A stretch of 64,000 nucleotides of DNA from Paramarasmius palmivorus (taxonomy: Eukaryota; Basidiomycota; Agaricomycetes; Agaricales; Marasmiaceae). Of the stretch, positions 22,603 to 34,185 are shown in pieces; the first letter of the stretch is position 1, and every line of letters starts with the position of its first letter. The notes beneath the pieces were generated by a model. That model saw only the letters and a list, made by a program, of their open reading frames with translations, was not told the origin of the DNA and searched no databases. The DNA is taken from the NCBI GenBank assembly GCA_037176845.1, contig JAYKXP010000034.1, positions 186,001 to 250,000 on the forward strand, read 5' to 3'. A program made the position numbers and the translations under genes.

Positions 22603-24715
22603 ATGAACTCAAATGTCGTCGTGGGAGTGACCTTGTTAACTATCATCGCATATGCTCTTGCAAGCCGTCGCTTCAAACGAAGCTCGAATCTTCCCCCAGG
22701 ACCTCCGATGGATCCCCTGATGGGTCATTTGCGAATGATCCCTCCAGGAAATCAAGCTCAGGCCTTTCATAAGTGGTCTCAAGAATACGGTAAATTTTTG
22801 CCTCTAACCGAACTTTCCCTCATTCTGATCTCGTCATCAGGCGACATTATGTACCTGAAGGTCTTTGGAAGAGAAATGGTAATCCTTGGGAGCTTCAAGG
22901 CAGCTCAAGAATTGCTTGAGACCAAAGGATCCAACTATAGTTGCCGGCCAAAAATTACCATGTTCGAAATGTGAGTACAATTCTAAAATTGCAAGACCGC
23001 AAACAGTAAAACGGGCTGATCATCTCTCCGTAGCATGGGCTGGTATCCATCGCTTACTTTCCTCCAGTACGGCAAACGTTTCCTCAAGCACCGTAAGATT
23101 ATGCAGCAGTACTTTGGGCCCCGCGAGAGCCGCGCATTCGATCACGCGCTGGCGCAAGAAGCGCATATCCTCGTTAAGAACCTCTCGAGCGTTGGCCAAG
23201 GACGACATCTTGACCTTGCGTATCGGTATGTAGTGATATATTCTACGAAGACGCAGATTTAGAGTGTATGCAGGTTTACGACGTCCAACATCATGCGAGC
23301 TGCATTCGGCTACCAAATCAGATCGGATGATGACCCTTTTCTCAAGCTTGGAGCCCGTGTCTCTCATACTCTCAATCATTCTGGACCTGTCGGCAACACT
23401 CCTGTAGATTTCTTTCCCTGGCGTGAGTCCTTTTGATCCTCTTTTCTGGAGGTACCTAAGTTATCGATACAGTGCGCCATTTTCCATCGTGGTTTCCTGG
23501 GGGATTCTATGCCGGTGTGGCACGTTCCAATTTTCCCGTAGTCCGAGAGCTGCATGAAGCGCCCGTTCACTTCGTTCAGAAACAGATGGTACGTCACCGT
23601 GTTCTGCATGAACTACTTCTCACTCTGTTATATGTTCCAGCGAGAAGGTGGACCCATCGAGCGGAGTTTTACACTTGATATGTTAGAGAAATTAGGGAAG
23701 CGCATTGATCCAGAAGAGCTTGATGACATTAAGGGAGGTTCTGCCACCATCTTCGCTGCCGGTACGTTTGGCGAATACATGTCAGAGCTACTTCTTATTA
23801 CTTTGCTCTAGGGACCGATACGAGTTATGCAACTTTGACTGTTTTCTTTCTCGCGATGTGTCATTATCCAGAGGTACAGAAGCGAGCTTACGATGAGATC
23901 ATGTCGATAGTTGGACCGGATCGCCTACCAGTCTACAGCGACAAAGAATCACTCACATATGTTGAGTGCGTCCTTATTGAAACATTTAGGTACGTACTCT
24001 ATCGATGTAGTCGAACTTCGCTGATCTCTCAACGTAGATGGCATCCAGTTGGCATGTTAGGTGAGCTTTTCCGCCTGTCCTACTTATTCCACTACGCCAA
24101 GGCTCATGAACTGTGTTCTTCAGGTGTACCCCATCGGGCCTTAGAGGAAGACAGTTACAAGGGTACGACAATCCCTAAAGGTGCTGTTGTCATTACGAAT
24201 ATCTAGTAAGTGGTCAATACTGTGTCTTCGATAAATTGAATCTAAACATCGATACTATAGTGGGATGAGTCGAGACGAGAACATCTACTCCGAACCTTGG
24301 AAGTTCGACCCGACTCGGTACCTTCCTGAGCCTCAAGGAAAAGGCGAACCTCTTTTCACTGCTAGCTTTGGCTTTGGTCGACGGTGCGTCAAGTCTAGCG
24401 TGAAATCGTTCACAGGTTACTTAAATTCGGATTTAGGATTTGCCCAGGTCGACACTTTGCTTCCATTGCTCTCTGGCATGCAGTGGTATGTATTCTCGCG
24501 ACGATGGAGATCAAGCCAGTGGAAGACAAAGAAGGGAATAGTCTGTTACCTGAAATCGCTTTTACAGACGGTTTGATAAGGCGAGTAGTTATGAGGTGGC
24601 CAAATGATCGACGAGAGGCTGACTCGTTCTCTGTAGCAAAGCGGTTCCGTCTAACTGTCGAGTGGAGATTCGTTCGGATGCAGCCAAGGCCCTTCTAGCG
24701 CAGATCGAGATATAG
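22603..24715 (+). CDS. Cytochrome P450 monooxygenase 1
   Basis: Membrane-anchored, heme-thiolate monooxygenase of the basidiomycete class related to O-methylsterigmatocystin oxidoreductase (CYP64-like). The N-terminus MNSNVVVGVTLLTIIAYALA is a signal anchor, followed by the proline hinge NLPPGPPMDPLMGH. Exons continue MYLKVFGREMVILGS, MGWYPSLTFLQYGKRFLKH, HFPSWFPGGFYA, the I-helix AGTDTSYATLTVFF, the K-helix ETFR, WHPVGML, FDPTRYLPEPQGKGEP and the heme loop FGFGRRICPGRHFA, whose two halves are joined by an intron starting at 24383. The last intron has a GC donor (24581-24582), leading to a final exon ending KALLAQIEI. About ten introns. It is a paralogue of P450-2 (36382-38526). No redox partner gene is nearby. 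Confidence 0.93.
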
Positions 24716-25769
24716 TATTAACAGGTCATATGTAGCCCAGCCCATTGGTATCAGCTTTGTTTTGCGGCTTAAGCTTCCAAGTTTGCTGTGTTCCCGAAGT
24801 TTCGCCGGTTCTGTCTCTCCGGAATCTGGAGGTTCTGATGAGCATAGATTCATGTCCCCTGCCAAGGTACAATTGTGCACGGTGATCGCGGGTCTCTGGA
24901 GGCTGGAGCTTGAGTTCAGTGCCTCGTAACTAAATTTGGATGACAGCGCCATAAAAGCGTTGATAGTTTTCTAATTAAAAGAAGGTTCATATTACACTTC
25001 AACGCTCTCAAAGTACCCTACCCCCATGGGAAGCTTCTCGGCTTGCTCATGATCAATAAAGCACCAACCAAATTCTCCCTAGTAAGGTGCCTTAAATCCA
25101 GTGGCCCGAGGAACATGGGTTGTGCGCGATCGTTGTCTACGCTGTGAAATGATTTACTGGGAAGATGTAGAGGCTCCCTGCTACGAGAGGAATGCGAATT
25201 CGCGCTTCTTGTGCGTCTGAAAATAGTTATTGGTTGCATATGGATGTGAGACTACTACCTCAAAAATCACCAGGTTGAGAACGTATGCCGTGAATGTACT
25301 GACGATATGAACTTGATATGAACATCTTGCAAAGCGTAGCATTTTCTAGATTTCTACTGACTGGAGCTCTGGAGAACGTGTTTCAGCCAACAGGTCGTGT
25401 GGTTATTGTTTTTTTCCCGTGCCCTTGCGAAGAGCGATAGATACAACGATACTTGGTCGTGAAAATGGAGGTGGAAATGAGACCGTTGGACGTTACGTCA
25501 CGCGTCACGTTTGATAGACAATGCCGTCACACACCCTGTGATCTCGCCGCGTCGCGCCGAATCCCGATAGTTGTGGGTCCACCTGAGAAGATATTCAACT
25601 TCGAACCATGACCATTCCTATCCAGCTTCTGGCATTTTTATCGCACTTTTTCAGAATCAGGAAATTGCATCACATTGTGACCATGCGCACATATCGCACT
25701 CTGTCAAGCGATACACTCTTTGACTCGCACATTCATCCTGTCTTCCTCCCCTAGGGCAGCACGTCGCAG
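24716..25769. other. Intergenic spacer between P450-1 and kinase A
   Basis: About 1.05 kb with the P450 3' UTR and the kinase promoter. Minus-strand ORFs at 24695-24952 and 25018-25239 show no domain. A pyrimidine-rich tract (cctgtcttcctcccctag) lies just before the kinase ATG, as is common in fungal promoters. Confidence 0.35.
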
Positions 25770-28700
25770 ATGCAGACACATACTGCTGGTGCATCAGCAC
25801 CACGGACCATTATTTGGGAGAAGGAACAACTCTTGGAGGTTTTGAGGGGAGAAAATCCCTTGAAGACATTGTTATTTCTCGATGAATCTTGTCGACAGAA
25901 TGTGGTCGATTTGTTACAGGCAGTGAGCTCTACTCTTCATTGTTTTTTCCCTGTATGTTTATGACTAATTGGATTGATCAGGAGCTCGAATCATCCCCTC
26001 GGAGTGATGTTAGATATCGCAGACGCTGCATGAAATGCCTTCGTGAAATGGTCAAGAGGTATCAACAGCTTCCCTCGTGCATGATTTTAAGCGACATTTT
26101 TGGCGTTGGGCGAGACCCAGTGGGCGGTGGGTCCTACGCAGTGAGCCTATCTGTGACATCTTATCCCATTTATTCATTGACGTGGTCATGTCAGGACATC
26201 TATCAAGCTTCCATGAAAGGTCGAACTGTTTGTCTAAAGGTCATTCGAATTCACACCGCAGGCGACTCTCATCAGAAGCAGAAATTACGCTCGGTATGTG
26301 ACCCTATCGGTTCATTGTGCAATTTCTAAGTGCATCTGGACCTAGATCTTCTTTCAAGAAGCGTTATTGTGGAAACATCTCAGACATCCCAACGTCCTTC
26401 CTTTCCTGGGAGCCAACTCTAGCCTTTTCGAAGAGAGGATAAGTCTAGTTACACCATGGATGGCCAATGGGGACATCGTGACTTATCTTCGACATAATCC
26501 AGAGCACGACCGATTGAGATCAGTAAGTTTGAACCCCCATATTGTCGTGTCGTAGTCTCTCATCGCTCCCGATAGATCGTAGAAATAGCTGCCGGCCTGC
26601 AATACCTACATTCGCAGTCAGTTGTCCATGGTGACATCAAGGGGGTGCGCTATACCCAAATCCCGTGTAATGAGTTGTTGATTGACATATCCTTCAAAGG
26701 CAAACATCCTCGTCGATGATACGCTCTGTTGTCGGCTCGTCGACTTCGGGCTTGCGGGCATCGCAGCAGGGTCTGTTGACTTGGGAATGTCATCGGGTAG
26801 CAACGATACGGCAAAAGGAACATTACGATGGATGGCCCCAGAAGCCTTCAATCCATGTCCTGGGCCAGTCAGCGAGGTGCATTACCCGCGAGATGTCTAT
26901 GCTTTTGCATGTACAGTGTATGAGGTATGTCGCAATCTGAAACTCCACAGCTTCGCTTTTAAACAATTGTGGATAGATCATAACCGGACACGTCCCTTTC
27001 TACGAAGCAAGAGAAACCCAGGTCATGTTCAAAATTATTCAAGGAGATACACCCACTCGGCCTACATCCCAGGATATATGGTGCCCGAACAGTGTCTGGG
27101 ATCTGGCTTGTCGGTGCTGGGAAATGGACATCAGGCGACGCCCCACGTCTGAAGTGGTATCTTTTGAACTAGAGGAGATCTTTGCGTCTAGGAATGACAC
27201 ACTAAGGGCAGGAACCCAAGCGTCCAATGCTGCCAGTAATGGTCTGCACCACCGACCGGAGTTAGCTCGCATTCCCAGTTTCGGTATGGAATTCATTTAC
27301 CCATCCCATGCACTCGTCGCAAACGAGAATTTACTATCATCAGATGATGCTTTCCAGCAAAGTATGCAACCGTCGGAGACTACACCCACGCCTCGAGACA
27401 AAGACCTACCGCCAACAATTGGCGTATGGTACTATCCATACAACCCGATCCCTGATCCCTCCGAATCGGTCACGCCGCTTGACATGGTCGGAGAGTATTT
27501 CTATCGTAACAGTTCGGTCCTCACGGCTGCGGCCAATCGATTTCCCCCATCGCACGATGATAGCGACGTTATGCGTGATCATCTAACATGCTGGGGTGAA
27601 GATGTTCTGGTCGAACTCCAAGCCTCCCTTGTTCTGACTGGCGCATCGCTGGATGTTTTGTCTGTCCTGCATGGTTTTATCAACGGTCAGTAATTTATTC
27701 GTACAATTAATGGGCGGTTTTCTTACCTTTGAATGACCTGTAGGTACTGCAACCGCCTTTCGGTGTATCGTCGACGTGGTAAATGTACACCCTGTACTTC
27801 GTGAGTGGCAGGTGATGCTCCTTACAATGCGGGCACAAGAAGTAGTGAGGCTCCTTTTCGGGTACGCCTTATTCGCAACCTACCTATCAATGAGTGCTGA
27901 AATTAATTCAAGCCTACACTGTGTTAATTCTGAAGACCTTACTCAAGTTTGGGAAGAAGCTCCTCGTGTGGTGCAACGTCTTTCAAGTGATCTAATGGAA
28001 GCGGCGGATGCTGTGCAAGACCTGGTCGAGTGTTTATCCGGTTTGTCCATATCCTGCCTGGTTACCCAACTGAAAACGCTTACACGTACTCCAGATGAAC
28101 GTGAGGTAGAATTGGATAGGTGCAGAATTCAGGCTGATCGCCTCCTTCATCACCGGGTTGTGCTGGAGCACAACTTTCCTATCCTTCTACCTAGCTTTAG
28201 CGTCAATCATATTACACATCGGAACGAGCATGGGTCCCTTGCTCAAGGGAGGAATGATCTATCTCTCGAGCAGCCCATGTCAATGATGCAATTATCCTTC
28301 CGACATGCGGACGAGCATCCAGTCCATGACTTCCTCCAGTTCCAGCCTTGCTATGAGAGCGAAAATCTGGCTTTTGAACCAGATGTTCCTCCTGAATGGC
28401 TAGCCCAGGATTTCCACTCAGAGCCACCACCAGCTCCTTGTCTCAAGCATGCACCATTACCAGGCTCATCGGAATCATCCATCTCGATTCAAGCCACAAT
28501 GGCGCCGAATCCCCTGCGTAATACCATTCAGTTGACGCAACTATCACCCTGGCTAGCAAAACGACACGCCTTCCTCCAGAAGTCCTCGGTTCCGACCTCG
28601 TCTGGTTCTTCGTCTCACATAACTTTTCGTCTACATAGCACTTTGAAAGAAAAGTTGTGGTACGATGGTCTGGATTTGGCTGACCCGAGATTCGTCGAGA

Positions 28701-29161
28701 ATCTATATGGTGGCGATTTTCCTTTGTCATCCTTTGGGGATCAGCCTGCTACAGACCCCGTCGTTCCGAGATTGCGTTTGGTGTGTCGCAATCACCCAAT
28801 AGACATAGACCCTGGTGTGGGTGCTCCTGGTCTACTTCAGTTATACGTAACAGCACAAGACGTCCTATTGGGTCTCTATCAGTATTTTGGTAGAGATGCG
28901 TCACTTCACGAAGTCTTGGAACAAGATGTCCCGGAAATGTCGAGAGCGTTCCGGTGGCGACTTCAGTTGCTCAAGGGAACCACGAGGGTGTTCGATGGTG
29001 CAGATAGATTGAAGAATGTCGACAATCTAGCTGGAATGACGAGAATCAAGGGTACGATATCCGAGCTCGATAATATGGATCCTCAAATCCAGATCATTAC
29101 CGAAATGAGCACCCTGAAGCCTAGGTATTCGTCGAAAGGGAGTCGAACGGCCAGGCGTTAG
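25770..29161 (+). CDS. TKL-type protein kinase A with long C-terminal extension (DUF6699-like)
   Basis: Serine/threonine (tyrosine-kinase-like) kinase of about 980 residues. An N-terminal module shared with kinases B and C (LLEVLRGENPLKTLLFLDES, YRRRCMKCLREMVKRYQQLP) leads to the glycine loop PVGGGSYADIYQA. Then CLKVIRIH (ATP Lys), EALLWKHLRHPNVLPFLG, VVHGDIKGANILVDD (catalytic Asp, HGD for HRD), VDFGLAGI, GTLRWMAPEAF, YPRDVYAFACTVYEI and ELEEIFASR. The frame continues across an intron at 27687-27743 into 461 further codons. Their last part (LRLVCRNHPIDIDPGV, VTAQDVLLGLYQYFG, SRAFRWRLQL) resembles the basidiomycete DUF6699 family. No second kinase domain follows, unlike kinases B and C. Function and partners are unknown. 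The kinase assignment is firm, the DUF6699 call tentative. Confidence 0.85.
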
Positions 29162-29259
29162 GCTGATGCGGCGATTTTGCGTATCTTTATCCAAGTATTT
29201 CATGGCCAACCACTATAAAGTCTTTCATGTATTCTACATATGATATGAACCACGATCTT

Positions 29260-30668
29260 TTATGACCATTTGTCGCACAATAGCTCTACCAGTTCTCTCA
29301 CAACCCTAACATTTACACTGTTACCAATCAAACGATATTTTGACTTGGTGCTGACGTCTGGTGGCCAGCTAAGCCTGAAGGAGCTACTCCTCTCCTCGAA
29401 GGCGAACAAGCGAAGAAGTTCGCTCGGGGTGAAGTATCTCAGTTTGAGTGGGTGAAGTATTCGCACTGCTTCCTCGGGCCTCTCATTGGCAAGGAAGGTG
29501 TCAAAGGTTGCTGTGGTCTGATATGACGAATATCAATGAATGTGAATGGCGAATATAGGCTGGAAGGGTACCGACATTGAGTTCCTCGTTCATCTGTAGC
29601 ACGGATCCCGCGCGCTCCACTAGCTGGGTATACCCTTGGAAATATCAAATTTGAGCATGAGACAGCTTAGAAAGTGAATCTACATACCTCTGGTGAAACA
29701 ACACGTTCGCCGTGACGAGGGCAAGACAATATCGAACAGTCTGCCCCATTTTATTAATACCCGGTCTGGTATAGCATGTGGATGCCATGTGCTCCCAACG
29801 TTGGAGTCAGTGGAAGCGTCAAGGTAGGTGCGTATCTCGGGTATGGTCGCGCTCCCGTCTCGTTTTGCCTCGAAATAGTCCGATGGCTGTATGTTCTCTG
29901 CACCTGGTATGGACCTATGCACGGTATCAGAGTCGAAGTTGAAGGGTGTGCATCGAGCCAAGAGATAGTATCGCAAGCGGGAGTTGGGGATGCCAAACTG
30001 GAGTGGTGTAAGAAGGAATTCGGCAGTAAAGTAGCCTAGATGCTTCAACTGTTCTAGGAGGAATGTACGGGTGCTTGAGAACTGAACTAGTCAGTCGTTG
30101 ATTGTCATTGTGGGGTAGACCAGGTACCTCGAAGCCGGCTACATTCTCCACTAGGGAAAGCATCGGTCAATATTCCTTTTGAAAGACGCGCTTGCCGCTT
30201 ACCTAAAAGATGTGTTGGCTGAGTATTTGACAGGACCATCTCCGGTAGTACGTTCTGGATCAAATGCAGAAACGATTGTGCTCGTGGATCCAGTTCTCCC
30301 TTTGCACTAGGATTAAGAACGGTGTAAGGTTGACAAGAGGGTGATAAAAGCCATAATTCAGCGCCGTATGACCCTAGGATTTCTGCGGTAAGGGTCGAGA
30401 TATCAACCTATCCTTTTCATCGTTCGTTAGTTGAACGCGAAGCAAGAGGTAGGAAAACACACCCTTTGTGCCAGCCCTGATCCATAATTTGCTTCGTATA
30501 CTTTGCATGCATTCTGATCCCAGTCAAATGCACGGCACACGGTCGCTTCGACTTTACTTGTTTCCAATGCCAGATGTAAGCCACCTATGCCACTCAATCC
30601 ACGGTAAGCAAGCAGATAATTGAACTGAGAAATAGCAATATGTACCTGTAAAACTCTAGGGCCTTCAT
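29260..30668 (-). CDS. DNMT2: DNMT2-type tRNA (cytosine-5) methyltransferase
   Basis: Transfers methyl from S-adenosylmethionine to C38 of tRNA-Asp in characterised relatives (TRDMT1, S. pombe Pmt1). Exons read GIGGLHLALE (motif I, SAM binding), RAFDWDQNACKVYEANYG (motif II), AELWLLSPSCQPYTVLNP (motif IV with catalytic Cys), PTHLLVENVAGFE (motif VI ENV), TPLQFGIPNSRLRYYLLAR (motif VIII) and LRYFTPSELLRLFAF with YRLIGNSVNVRVVRELVELL (motifs IX-X). Size (about 390-400 residues) and the lack of extra domains fit DNMT2 rather than DNMT1 or DIM-2. The usual PPCQ is PSCQ here. The start at MKALEFYS (ATG complement 30666-30668) matches the family N-terminus; an in-frame start further upstream exists. 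Its stop lies 98 bp from that of convergent kinase A. Confidence 0.88.
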
Positions 30669-30929
30669 GCTATTGCCAGGTTTTCTGGCTGATTGAAAGA
30701 GAGGAGTGAAGAGGCGTTTTTCGTGGGAAACTCTACCCAGCTCTAGGCAGATTCCTGCAGAGCCTTTCTCAACCGCTCGCGCCGGATTCAAACTTGCAAT
30801 TGCATAGAGCCAAAAAATCCTGGTGAGTAAAATTCTACAAAAAAACGGGTATCCGGTTCATCCTATCTACTTGAATATACTGGTTATCGGGTCTGAAGAT
30901 CTGACGTCCCACCCTATCCCGAAATTCCC

Positions 30930-32629
30930 CTAAAAATAACAATCAAATGCCACCTCTTCAACGACCCTCTCCATCTCCTTTTGCGCCTCTTCAATCAACG
31001 CAAGAACCACATCTCGCTTCGCGTTTGGGGGTATCAACCAGTCGTGTTTGACTTTACCTGACCCTTTCGATGTATACCATTTCCTCGGCGTCATCCTCTC
31101 TAACTCTGTCTCCTCTTCGACCTCCGATGCACGGCATTCCACTTCTAGGCAATACTCTAAACTTCTCAAGTATCTGTCGCAGACCCAACAAATTGGTTTA
31201 CTGGTTCCAATCGTCCAACACGATATCTCGATGTTCATATCCTCCAGGTAATGAACAAGCTGTATTACCGAATGGCTCCGGCTTTCGACTTGTTTGCCTT
31301 CTATCCATGCTTCGGATAGCAAACCAGAGTCGAGGAGGTCAAGACGGAGCTGATTGTCGAGTCGTGATAGCTCTTGATACGCGTGGACGTTGAAGTGACA
31401 TCCTAACGAACAAGATGAAGAACTTGAATCGCATGTGCTGTTGCTCGCAGCGCTGGTTTCGCGTGAGTGGTTTGGGATAGACGAGCCTGTATCGTTCAAG
31501 CCCAGAAGGGCCGAAAGGCGATCGATAGGGGGTTCTGGCCAAGTAAACGTTTTGGACTTTGGGACATGGGATAAAAGCTCGATGGTGATACCATGGCCGT
31601 CTCCAGAGGTTCCTAAGAATTCCTCTTTCCCACTAGGACCCAAGACATCGAGCATATAAGGTATCCCGATGAATGCAAATTTAGCCGCCCCAGTTTTATA
31701 GGCAGCGATTTGTGTTAGCCGGCGGAGGAGTGTGTGGAGGAATATTCCTGTAAAGAAATAAGCGAAAAGACTTTGTTAATGACCAGCGACAACTTACTAT
31801 CTTGTGGCTTCAAGGTCAGCCGGAAGGTATGGTGGTTTACTAGATCTGCAAAGAAGGACGATTTGACGAACAAATCGCATGCAGAGATGATAGACGTGAG
31901 GTAGTTGAATCTCTCGTCTGCGGACATCCCATCTGTCCTGACATCCGCCTGATTTGCGATCGTGTAGAACGACTGGATCATATACTCCGTTGTCTCCGAA
32001 ACGTCTCCGGTGTGCGTCAATGCCATATTTGTGAAACCTTTCGATGTTTCCCCTTCTGGTCTGTAGAACATCCATGAGTTCACTAATGACATGAACCGAT
32101 GCGCTGTCGTCTCCGGATTCGAGTCGGAGTTCCCGAGTAGGGATATTTTTCGTTGGATACGAAGGTAGCAGTTGTCGACTATCATCCGAAGGAGAAGGCG
32201 GGCGGATATGTTGGGTATGATTTCGGTGCGTTCAAAGATTCGTTTGAACGCCCCTAGGAGGGAGTCCTTGGACAATTCGAGAGACCTTGAACTAGGGCAG
32301 TGTTCCGTACTGCTCACGTAGAGCGTAATGCGGCCGTTAAAGGTTGCAAAAGCGACGGCGACGTCGTCAGAAGAGAAATTCGGGCAGAAACAGAGGGATA
32401 TCCAGTTTAAAATGTCGGTAATGAGGTCCTCTGGGTGGCCTGCATTTCTGAAACGAGGGTGGTTGGAGATTTGTTGGAGTTGCTCGATGATTCGAAGCCG
32501 AACGAGCAGATCTACCTGCCTCTCATCTTTGCTGAGGCCTTCGTCGCATCTAGCCGAGGCATCCCCTTCAAAAGAAGGGTTCTGGGCGATGTTTTGGGTA
32601 GGAATTGCTGGAAGTGCCTCTAGACACAT
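30930..32629 (-). CDS. OTT_1508 deaminase-like protein
   Basis: A two-exon gene of about 550 residues. Exon 1 (from MCLEALPAIPTQNIAQ) is an alpha-helical region without a named domain. A GTAAGT-TTACAG intron (about 31747-31797) joins it in frame to IFLHTLLRRLTQIAAYK and on to MLDVLGPSGKEEFLG. The C-terminus has ISCWTIGTSKPICWVCDRYL, then WYTSKGSGKVKHDWLIPP. This pattern (IGxSKxxCWxC followed by GSxGKVxxxWLxPP) is typical of Pfam OTT_1508_deam proteins in mushroom genomes, which belong to the nucleic-acid deaminase fold. The second zinc motif CWVC is present, but the position where relatives carry a metal His/Cys and catalytic Glu reads HSVIQLVHYLE, so activity is doubtful. An alternative upstream ATG at 32716 would add 29 residues. 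Confidence 0.68.
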
Positions 32630-32888
32630 CGCAATAGAAGGAAAACATGGGGTGAAAACTACTGCAGTATAGGAGACCAAGATTAAATTAGGGGCGAACT
32701 GCCTTGGAATTGACACGCGTCCAAAAAAGTTGCCATGCCATATTAGGAACCGGTAATCAATTACGTAGTCATACCCAATCTGGCATCTCCACTCTCTCCT
32801 CTTAATTCCAACTGCTGCGTAGCAGGACTACGCCCACACTCTCCCTTTTCCTTCAACTCTCTTCTTTCTGGCAAAAGAAAAGCAGAAC
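32630..32888. promoter_or_regulatory. Short bidirectional promoter region
   Basis: About 260 bp separates the divergent starts of the OTT_1508-like gene and the DUF1769 gene, so both promoters must lie here. A CT-rich tract (ctctcccttttccttc) precedes the plus-strand ATG. No clear TATA box was seen. Confidence 0.4.
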
Positions 32889-34045
32889 ATGCCACCTTGT
32901 CTTCGCGTCTCGGTTGGACCGTCTCTAGAGAAGCTGCAGCCTATTACGGAACTGGTGAACAGTAACAAGCCTGCAAGAATCTCATCGGATTTGTTCGAAG
33001 GCGAGATCGTCGTTAATATAAAAGGCTTCGCGAACGATAAGGGCGAAGTCACCTCTAGCGAGTATTTTGACAGGGCGGATCGACAAGGAATTAGCTGGAG
33101 TTTCCAAGTCCAAGGTGAGTGGTTGTTGTTTACATCGACCTCGACGCTAACACGAGGTTAGGTCATTTTTTGAAGCCGTACTCTTCAGACGACATCTTGT
33201 TTGGGAACACCTTTGACAGGCCCTTGCAACTTCCATGGGGATCTGGTGCTGCCCTGAAGTTTATGCAGTAAGTTCTCCTGTTGCTTTAGACAATAACAGC
33301 AAGTAACAATTGCACAGCTTCATTGACCCGACGCTTGAACACGATTTGACTTCGTCAACCAAACCTTGGGCACTCTCGCCCCTAATCACTACAATGCCTC
33401 ACTTTGCTCATACGCGTCTGGGAGGCGCTGCCACCGATTCACCCGCATCGTCATCCTCGTCTCTGGACCTCCAAACAACACCGCCCAAGTTTCCGCCGTC
33501 GCACTCGTTATCAGACAACACGACTTTCCTCCATCTCGCATCCTCACCATTGTCCTCTGCTTCATCGTCGTCATCTTCACTGTCATCAACGTCTTCCGAA
33601 ATGTCCACGAAATCCTCGAGTTCGTTCAAAGCCCGGCTCTCAGGAAAGAAGACCAAGAAGCAGGGGCATTGTCAATCATACGATTTCAGGACAGCCAATG
33701 AACGTAGATCCCATTTTAGCTCAGCTGAGAACAGGAGCAAAATTCGATTCGGACCCCAGGTATGAATAACCTTCCTTGCTTTGTTTTGCGATTTCATTCT
33801 CATGCTCATATACATAGGATGTCGTTACGACGGACTTTTGCTACGGATTCCTCGAGTTCAGTCCCACGATATCATTACGGATACCCGGCGGGATATCTTT
33901 TGACCTCATGAAATATTGGGACGGCCAGCCTGTTCGGTTCGTGTGCTGTGAGAGAAAGAACCCAGATGCAGAGGGTGATAGCGATGATGATGTACCCTGG
34001 GGAAGGATATTCTGGTGTGTGGTGATCGAGTTGTGTGAATCGTAG
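32889..34045 (+). CDS. DUF1769 (UPF0590) family protein
   Basis: A conserved fungal protein of unknown function. Exons read PCLRVSVGPSLEKLQPI, ISSDLFEGEIVVNIKGF, YFDRADRQGISWSFQVQ, SSDDILFGNTFDRPLQLPWG and FIDPTLEHDL, followed by TKPWALSPLITTMPHF. These match the DUF1769 order (FEG, DDILFGN, DP-LE-DL, KPWALSP). A Ser-rich low-complexity insert of about 80 residues (33430-33650) follows. The last exon after the intron at about 33762-33819 holds VVTTDFCYGFLEFSPTISL, FDLMKYWDGQPVRFVCCERK and ends at TAG 34043-34045. Relatives are about this size; some are reported to be cytoplasmic. No catalytic residues are apparent. Confidence 0.82.
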
Positions 34046-34185
34046 GTTTCGTTTTGGAAGACATCCTTCGACATTTGGACAGTCATACATGATACAATAC
34101 ATTTGTAGTATATGAGAGAGCAACACATCAAGTAACAAACGTGGAGCGTCGCGAATAATTGGCTGGCAACGTATTTAGCCTTGGG

